Shown: piece by piece, positions 5,956 to 9,749 of the stretch
Layout of the letters: each line of letters opens with the position of its first letter
Numbering within the stretch: the first letter of the stretch is position 1
NCBI GenBank assembly: GCA_023391725.1
Contig: JAEWAH010000239.1
Location: 1-9,749 of the forward strand
Direction of reading: 5' to 3'
Length of the DNA: 9,749 nucleotides
Source: Bacillota bacterium
GTDB lineage: Bacteria > Bacillota > Clostridia > Christensenellales > Aristaeellaceae
The notes under the pieces: generated by a model
The model's input: only the letters and a program-made list of their open reading frames with translations
Databases searched by the model: none
Told to the model about the DNA's origin: nothing
Program-made: the position numbers and the translations under genes

Positions 5956-5983
5956 TAGGTCTGACTCACGAAGGAGGCTCCCC

Positions 5984-6841
5984 ATGGAAAAGCAAAAACG
6001 GGCCTTGGCCATACACGATATCTCCTGCGTCGGCCGCTGTTCCCTGACAGTGGCGCTTCCCATCCTCTCCTGCGGGGGGCTGGATACGGCTGTGCTGCCC
6101 ACGGCCATCCTGTCCACCCATACAGGAGGTTTTAAGGGATATACCTACCGGGATCTGACGGAGGACATCCTGCCTATTACCACCCACTGGAAGAGCTTGG
6201 GGCTGCAATTTGACGCGTTGTATTCCGGCTTTCTGGGCTCCTATGACCAGATTGATCTGGTGGCAAGGCTCATGGAGGAATTCCACGCGGAAGGCACGTT
6301 GCGCCTGGTGGACCCGGTAATGGCCGACAACGGGCAGCTGTACGCCACCTATACCCATGAAATGGCGCAGGGCATGCACAGACTCGTTAGCCGCGCGGAT
6401 ATCGTTACGCCAAATATGACCGAGGCTTGCATACTGCTTGGGCGGGAGTACAAGCCGGAGGGGTTCACAAAAGAAGAGACGGAGGAAATGCTCAAAGGGC
6501 TGTGTCAATTGGGTCCCCGGCAGGCGGTATTGACCGGCGTGACCCTTAAGGAAGACCAGCTGGGTGCGGCGGCCTACGATGCGGATACGGATGAAATCTC
6601 CTACGCTTTTGAAAAAAGGCATCCCGGTGTCTTCCACGGCACAGGGGATATTTTTGCCAGCGTTCTTTTGTGCGGGCTGATGAACGGGAAAAGCCTCGCT
6701 GCCTCCGCAAAGCTGGCGGTGCGCTTCACCCACCGCTGCATACAATACACTTTGGACTCTAATCAGGAACTTCGCTATGGAGTACGCTTCGAGGCCGCGC
6801 TGCCCTATTTGATGGAGTTGCTGGCGAGGGATGGGGAGTAA
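5984..6841 (+). CDS. Pyridoxamine/pyridoxal kinase (PdxK/PdxY-like, ribokinase superfamily)
   Basis: A 285-residue cytoplasmic kinase that would phosphorylate pyridoxamine, pyridoxal or pyridoxine with ATP in the vitamin B6 salvage pathway. The N-terminal AIHDISCVGRCSL and the STHTGGF segment are typical of the pyridoxamine kinase group. DPVM (110-113) with ADNG, then VTPNMTEACILLG, lead to the anion-hole/catalytic motif GTGD (219-222), with Asp222 the expected base. The length matches the family (about 280-290). The start ATG at 5984 has a perfect AAGGAGG (5971-5977); the reading frame is open back to 5870, but that extension has no ribosome site and is not family-like. A related thiamin-pathway kinase (ThiD) is the main alternative, but the sequence fits the B6 group better. 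It is a single gene, divergent from the reductase. Confidence 0.9.
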   Translation: MEKQKRALAIHDISCVGRCSLTVALPILSCGGLDTAVLPTAILSTHTGGFKGYTYRDLTEDILPITTHWKSLGLQFDALYSGFLGSYDQIDLVARLMEEFHAEGTLRLVDPVMADNGQLYATYTHEMAQGMHRLVSRADIVTPNMTEACILLGREYKPEGFTKEETEEMLKGLCQLGPRQAVLTGVTLKEDQLGAAAYDADTDEISYAFEKRHPGVFHGTGDIFASVLLCGLMNGKSLAASAKLAVRFTHRCIQYTLDSNQELRYGVRFEAALPYLMELLARDGE

Positions 6842-6943
6842 AAAGATTCACGGGAGTTCCGAAGATTTGCTCCATCCGTTGCAAATGGTGTATAAACCTC
6901 AAAAAGCCCTATTATACCCCTGATCGATAGGACAAGGATGTGT

Positions 6944-6963
6944 GGGCGGGGGGCGCCCTGCCC
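6944..6963 (+). other. GC-rich hairpin downstream of the B6 kinase
   Basis: GGGCGGGG (6944-6951) pairs with CCCTGCCC (6956-6963) through one G-T wobble around a GGCG loop. It is about 100 bases after the stop and lacks a T-run, so it is at best a weak or factor-assisted terminator or a 3'-end stabiliser. Confidence 0.4.
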
Positions 6964-7100
6964 GAGACACCTCTTTCCCTGTGTGGGTGTACTCGCGTCA
7001 TATCCGCTTCAACTTAATTTTCCTTGGCGGCGGCATGACCCGTGCCATGAATCGTTGACGGTCTTTCGCAGCGGGATTTAGCATATCGTTTATGTCCATA

Positions 7101-7130
7101 TTGATGTTCTGTTCAGTTAATCGGTAAAGT
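7101..7130 (+). promoter_or_regulatory. Candidate promoter of the PIG-L deacetylase gene
   Basis: TTGATG (7101-7106) and TAAAGT (7125-7130) lie 18 bases apart, each matching four of six consensus positions. The leader would be about 55 bases and include the dyad at 7143-7165. Confidence 0.4.
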
Positions 7131-7142
7131 GTAGTCTCTCTG

Positions 7143-7165
7143 AATCCTCTTGTGTACAAAGGATT
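7143..7165 (+). promoter_or_regulatory. Dyad between promoter and ribosome site of the deacetylase gene
   Basis: AATCCT (7143-7148) and AGGATT (7160-7165) are inverted repeats, with nested TTGT (7150-7153) and ACAA (7156-7159). The symmetry, one odd base aside, and the position 11 bases before GAGGAG (7177-7182) suggest an operator or a small RNA hairpin. Confidence 0.45.
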
Positions 7166-7191
7166 TGCTATCAGACGAGGAGTTGTATTGA

Positions 7192-8376
7192 ATGAAAAAA
7201 GCTGGAATCCTGGCGCTTTTCTTAATCTGCTTGTCGCTTTTGTTGGGTGCTCTTCCCGCCTTCGCCGAAGAGGCGCGGGATATCACCAAGCAATGTATCA
7301 TAACGGCGAAGGTTGATAAGGCCGGTCTTAAGAGAGCTTTAGACGGTAACTATGAAACCGGGTTTTCCAGCGGAACTACTATAAACTCGGCGGTGAACGT
7401 CGTCCTGCCTAAGGGTGAGGAAGCCCGCGGGCTTTATATCAAGTGGGCGAGCCGGCCCGCCGCCATCCGAATCCAAGTCGAAATGAACGGCAAATTCGAA
7501 ACAATTGCGTCCTGCAATACGCCTTATCGGTGCGATTACATCCCCCTGCCCGAAGGTGTAACGTCATTCCGTTTTTTACAGGCCGAGAAAGAGCGGGGCC
7601 GCATGCACATCGCAGAAATGTATGTTTTTTCACGGGGCGATCTGCCCGATTACGTACAGCGCTGGAATGAGCCCTGTAAGAAGGCGGACTTGCTGGTGAT
7701 CTCCACCCATCCGGACGACGAACTCATCTTTCTGGGCGGCACAATCCCCTACTACGCGGGCGAACTGGGCAAGGCCGTTCAAGTGGCCTGTCTTGTGCCC
7801 GCCACGTCCTACCGCGTGCTGGAGTTCCTGGACGGGCTCTGGCATTGCGGCGTACGTAATTATCCGGCATTTGGCAGGTTCTCGGATCGATACAGCTTCA
7901 AACTCGCGGAAGTGCAAAAATCGTGGGGAAAAAGCCAGCTTGATACCTTCATGGTCCGGCTCTACCGCCAGTTCCGGCCCGATGTGGTTGTATCGCAGGA
8001 TCTAAAGGGTGAATATGGCCATGGAGCACATAAAGCAGTAGCGGACGCTGCCGCCCGCGCCGTCGGTATTGCCGCCAAGGCCAGCTATGACAAGGCCAGC
8101 ATCAAGAGCTATGGGGTCTGGCAGGTCTCAAAACTGTACCTGCACCTGTATCCGGAGAACCAAGTCAGGATGGACTGGCGCGTGCCGCTCAAGGCGTTCG
8201 GCGGTAAGACAGCCTTCGATATTGCCAGCGAGCCCTTTAAATTCCATGTCTCCCAGCAAAAAGACAAATATTTTGTGGAAGACTTCGGCCCATACGACAA
8301 CTCCATCTTTGGGCTTTATGTTTCCACAGTCGGCGAGGATTTGGCCAAAAACGATTTTTTTGAGAACATCAAATAA
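7192..8376 (+). CDS. Secreted PIG-L/LmbE-family zinc deacetylase with N-terminal discoidin-like domain
   Basis: A 394-residue exported protein. Residues 1-25 are a signal peptide (MKKAGILALF, hydrophobic core, cleavage likely after AFA). Residues about 40-147 (LDGNYETGFSSG... to IAEMYVFSRGD) look like a discoidin (F5/8 type C) beta-sandwich, which often binds carbohydrate. From about 165 a PIG-L/LmbE de-N-acetylase domain begins with STHPDDELIFLGG (His173, Asp175, Asp176) and includes YGHGAHKAV (His277, His280); these supply the usual zinc ligands and catalytic Asp. The family removes acetyl groups from GlcNAc-type sugars, so an extracellular amino-sugar target is likely, though the exact substrate is unknown. 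The ATG at 7192 has GAGGAG nine bases upstream. It is transcribed alone and converges on the coiled-coil gene. Confidence 0.88.
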   Translation: MKKAGILALFLICLSLLLGALPAFAEEARDITKQCIITAKVDKAGLKRALDGNYETGFSSGTTINSAVNVVLPKGEEARGLYIKWASRPAAIRIQVEMNGKFETIASCNTPYRCDYIPLPEGVTSFRFLQAEKERGRMHIAEMYVFSRGDLPDYVQRWNEPCKKADLLVISTHPDDELIFLGGTIPYYAGELGKAVQVACLVPATSYRVLEFLDGLWHCGVRNYPAFGRFSDRYSFKLAEVQKSWGKSQLDTFMVRLYRQFRPDVVVSQDLKGEYGHGAHKAVADAAARAVGIAAKASYDKASIKSYGVWQVSKLYLHLYPENQVRMDWRVPLKAFGGKTAFDIASEPFKFHVSQQKDKYFVEDFGPYDNSIFGLYVSTVGEDLAKNDFFENIK

Positions 8377-8460
8377 AAGTAAATATTCCCACGCTTCATT
8401 AAATAAAGAAAACCAAATTGTATCAAGGACGAGGTTGGTATTTAGATATTCGCCTATAGA

Positions 8461-8497
8461 CAAAGCCGCAGGGATGTTTCTTATCCCTGCGGCTTTG
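8461..8497. terminator. Perfect 15-bp dyad between convergent genes, probable bidirectional terminator
   Basis: CAAAGCCGCAGGGAT (8461-8475) and its exact reverse complement (8483-8497) enclose a 7-base loop, between genes that stop at 8376 and 8511. The stem is very strong, but only three T close each arm and no T-run follows on either strand, so termination efficiency is uncertain. Confidence 0.7.
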
Positions 8498-8510
8498 ATA
8501 GTGTTTACCC

Positions 8511-9749
8511 TTATTGCACGGTTCCAGACAGAATCTGATTCACTACTTGGACAACAAGCTCCGCCACCGACGGTTCGATATCAAGGCTTTGGATATTATC
8601 GCCCAGCGTCATCTGCCCTGAATTGCCGATGAACTGATTGATGAAAGCCCGTGCTGCCTCCGGCGTTTTGGCCGCCTTGTTGAAACCTTCGCCGTCCACC
8701 ACCAGGTATTGGATCACCATGTTCTGGTCAAGCACGGCCGTGACCTTGACTTCACCCCCGATATTTGTACCCCCGTCTCCAAGTTCAAAGACCTTGTAAC
8801 CGCTCCAGCCGATGCCTGCTATCACTTCATCCAGTGTGTTCTTGTCGACCAGAGCGGCACGGGCCTTATTCAGCTCCTGCTGCGCGTCAGCCGCTTCCTG
8901 CTTTGCGGTGTCCCGTTCCGCTTCCGCAGCTGCCTGGGCTGCCAGTGCAGTATCCTTTTCAGCTACAGCCGCTTGTTGGGCCGCCAGCGCGGCATCCCTT
9001 TCCGTTACAGCTGCAGCCCGGGCATTCAGCGCAGCGTCTTCGTCAGCCACGGCCTTCTGCTCAGCGTCCTGCGCGGTTTTCAAGGCCTCATTGGCAGCCG
9101 CAAGATCAGCCGTCAGCTTATCGTTATCCGCCTTCAAAGTATCCAGTTGTGCCTTGACGCCGCTCAATTCTTCGTCCACGGCAAGGATCTTGTCCTGAGC
9201 AGCCTGCAAATCAGCCGGAAGCGCCTCCATGGCGGCCAGCTTGCCTTCGGCTTCTTCCTTTTGAGAAACAGCCTGGGCCAGCTCTTCTTTCAAGGATTCC
9301 AGCTCGGTGCGCGCCGCAGCCTCCTGGCTCACGGCTTTGCTTGCGGCGGCCTGCGAGCTCTTTACTTCCGCTGCCAGCTTTTGAAGGTTTGCTTGCGCAT
9401 TTGCCTTGTCTGTAAGGGCAGCCTGTGTGGCAGCTTCGGCGGTCGCGAGTGCTTCTTCCGCCTTGGCCTTGTCACTCAGGGCGGCTTGGGTGGCGGCTTC
9501 GGCGGCCGTGAGCGCTTCTTCTGCCTTGGCCTTTTCGCTCAAAGCGGCCTGAGTGGCGACCTCGGCGGTCTTTACTGCTTCCTCCGCTTTGGCCTTGTCA
9601 CTTAAGGCGGTCTGGGTGGCGCCGTCGGCGGCCTTTGCCGCGTCTTCCGCCTTGGTTTTATCGCTTTGGGCGGCCGTGAGCGCTTCTTCCGCTTTGGCCT
9701 TGTCACTCAAAGCCTGCTGGGCGGCTGTCTCGGCGGTCTTTACGGCTTC
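8511..9749 (-). CDS. Ala-rich coiled-coil repeat protein with C-terminal FMN_bind-like domain (N-terminus outside the window)
   Basis: The last 412 residues of a larger protein are visible; its start lies beyond the right edge. Roughly the first 115 residues are 21-residue (three-heptad) repeats of the type LSDKAKAEEALTAAEAATQA, rich in Ala, Lys and Glu. A more varied coiled coil follows, with a break at EALPADL, and then 14-residue repeats (AAVAEKDTALAAQ type). The final 109 residues form a separate globular domain: GWSGYKVFELGDGG, GGEVKVTAVLDQNMVIQYLV, AFINQFIGNSGQ, DNIQSLDIEPS, VVQVVNQIL. The layout resembles FMN_bind (RnfG/NqrC-type) domains, but the SGAT(S/T) flavin-attachment motif is absent, so a flavin is not expected. 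No signal or anchor can be judged from this part. The protein may be a surface or structural filament. Family assignment of the tail is tentative. Confidence 0.8.
   Translation of the reverse strand, partial: EAVKTAETAAQQALSDKAKAEEALTAAQSDKTKAEDAAKAADGATQTALSDKAKAEEAVKTAEVATQAALSEKAKAEEALTAAEAATQAALSDKAKAEEALATAEAATQAALTDKANAQANLQKLAAEVKSSQAAASKAVSQEAAARTELESLKEELAQAVSQKEEAEGKLAAMEALPADLQAAQDKILAVDEELSGVKAQLDTLKADNDKLTADLAAANEALKTAQDAEQKAVADEDAALNARAAAVTERDAALAAQQAAVAEKDTALAAQAAAEAERDTAKQEAADAQQELNKARAALVDKNTLDEVIAGIGWSGYKVFELGDGGTNIGGEVKVTAVLDQNMVIQYLVVDGEGFNKAAKTPEAARAFINQFIGNSGQMTLGDNIQSLDIEPSVAELVVQVVNQILSGTVQ
8899..9024. repeat. 42-bp repeats coding 14-residue coiled-coil units
   Basis: Three diverged 42-bp units (8899-8940, 8941-8982, 8983-9024) encode ARAAAVTERDAALA-like two-heptad repeats next to the globular tail. 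They are a second repeat family, distinct from the 63-bp units. Confidence 0.65.
9405..9749. repeat. 63-bp tandem repeats in the coiled-coil gene
   Basis: Four 63-bp units begin at 9405, 9468, 9531 and 9594, each opening CTTGTC or CTTTTC on the plus strand. A 42-bp unit (9657-9698) has lost exactly one heptad (21 bp), and a further unit from 9699 runs off the edge. All keep the reading frame. The units are similar but not identical, so the array has diverged after expansion. Confidence 0.88.

Larger units (their letters stand above)
6842..7191. other. Non-coding stretch between the B6 kinase and the deacetylase
   Basis: These 350 bases hold no convincing gene. They contain an 8-bp GC-rich hairpin (6944-6963) without a U-run, an imperfect dyad GTATAA/TTATAC near 6887-6916, a candidate promoter (7101-7130) and a dyad before the deacetylase start (7143-7165). 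A minus-strand frame of 33 codons (6998-7099) has no ribosome site. Confidence 0.5.

Noticed and set aside
5870..5983. Upstream extension of the B6 kinase reading frame
   Set aside because: The extra 38 residues lack a ribosome site and do not resemble the family, while ATG 5984 has a perfect AAGGAGG.
5966..6745. 259-codon frame antisense to the B6 kinase
   Set aside because: A shadow of a strongly supported gene; no ribosome site and no recognisable family.
6887..6895. Single DnaA-box-like sequence (TTATACACC on the minus strand)
   Set aside because: Only one imperfect match with no cluster, AT-rich unwinding region or dnaA gene nearby; not an origin.
8709..9605. 298-codon plus-strand frame opposite the coiled-coil gene
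   Set aside because: Produced by the repetitive Ala/Glu/Lys codons of the other strand; the Cys- and Phe-rich translation is not protein-like.
9405..9749. CRISPR-like array suggested by regular repeats
   Set aside because: The units are contiguous with no spacers, stay in one reading frame and encode heptads.

Overview
The window looks like a chromosomal segment of a moderately GC-rich member of the Clostridia (Firmicutes/Bacillota). This placement is an inference. It rests on a compact rpmH-rnpA-yidD-yidC cluster, strong AGGAGG-type Shine-Dalgarno sites, a TTG start, well-formed intrinsic terminators, and family choices such as an AraC regulator with a GyrI-like domain and a Pro/Gln-rich multi-pass membrane protein. 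No transposase, phage gene, CRISPR array or tRNA was seen.

Left region (1-1702, minus strand): a housekeeping operon is read right to left from a near-consensus promoter (TTGACA-17-TATACT). It encodes ribosomal protein L34 (rpmH), the RNase P protein (rnpA, TTG start), the YidD membrane-protein insertion factor and the YidC insertase, which is cut by the window edge. rnpA and yidD overlap by ATGA, and the ribosome site of yidC lies inside the last codons of yidD. dnaA, which often lies next to rpmH, is absent; a divergent AraC regulator occupies that side.

Middle region (1780-5983): the AraC/GyrI regulator ends at a strong terminator. Next comes an unrecognised protein of about 509 residues: a Pro/Gln-rich N-terminal tail, three membrane segments, a likely NTF2-like domain and a C-terminal Cys/His motif. 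It converges, over a bidirectional terminator, on an RmlD-like NAD(P)-dependent sugar-nucleotide reductase homologue. That gene has its own near-consensus promoter and a perfect 10-bp hairpin just before its ribosome site.

Right region (5984-9749): a pyridoxamine/pyridoxal kinase, a 350-base non-coding stretch, and a secreted PIG-L/LmbE-type zinc deacetylase with an N-terminal discoidin-like domain. The last converges, over a perfect 15-bp dyad, on a long Ala-rich coiled-coil protein that runs off the right edge. The coiled coil is built from 63-bp tandem repeats and ends in what looks like a degenerate FMN-binding-type domain without its flavinylation motif.

Outside the rpmH operon the genes are mostly single transcription units with their own promoters and terminators, so they do not form one pathway. 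Several are linked to the envelope: YidC/YidD, the three-pass protein, the secreted deacetylase and possibly the coiled-coil protein. I see no clear new multi-gene system. The items most worth a second look are the coiled-coil/FMN_bind-like protein, the three-pass Cys-domain protein, and the small regulatory structures in the leaders.
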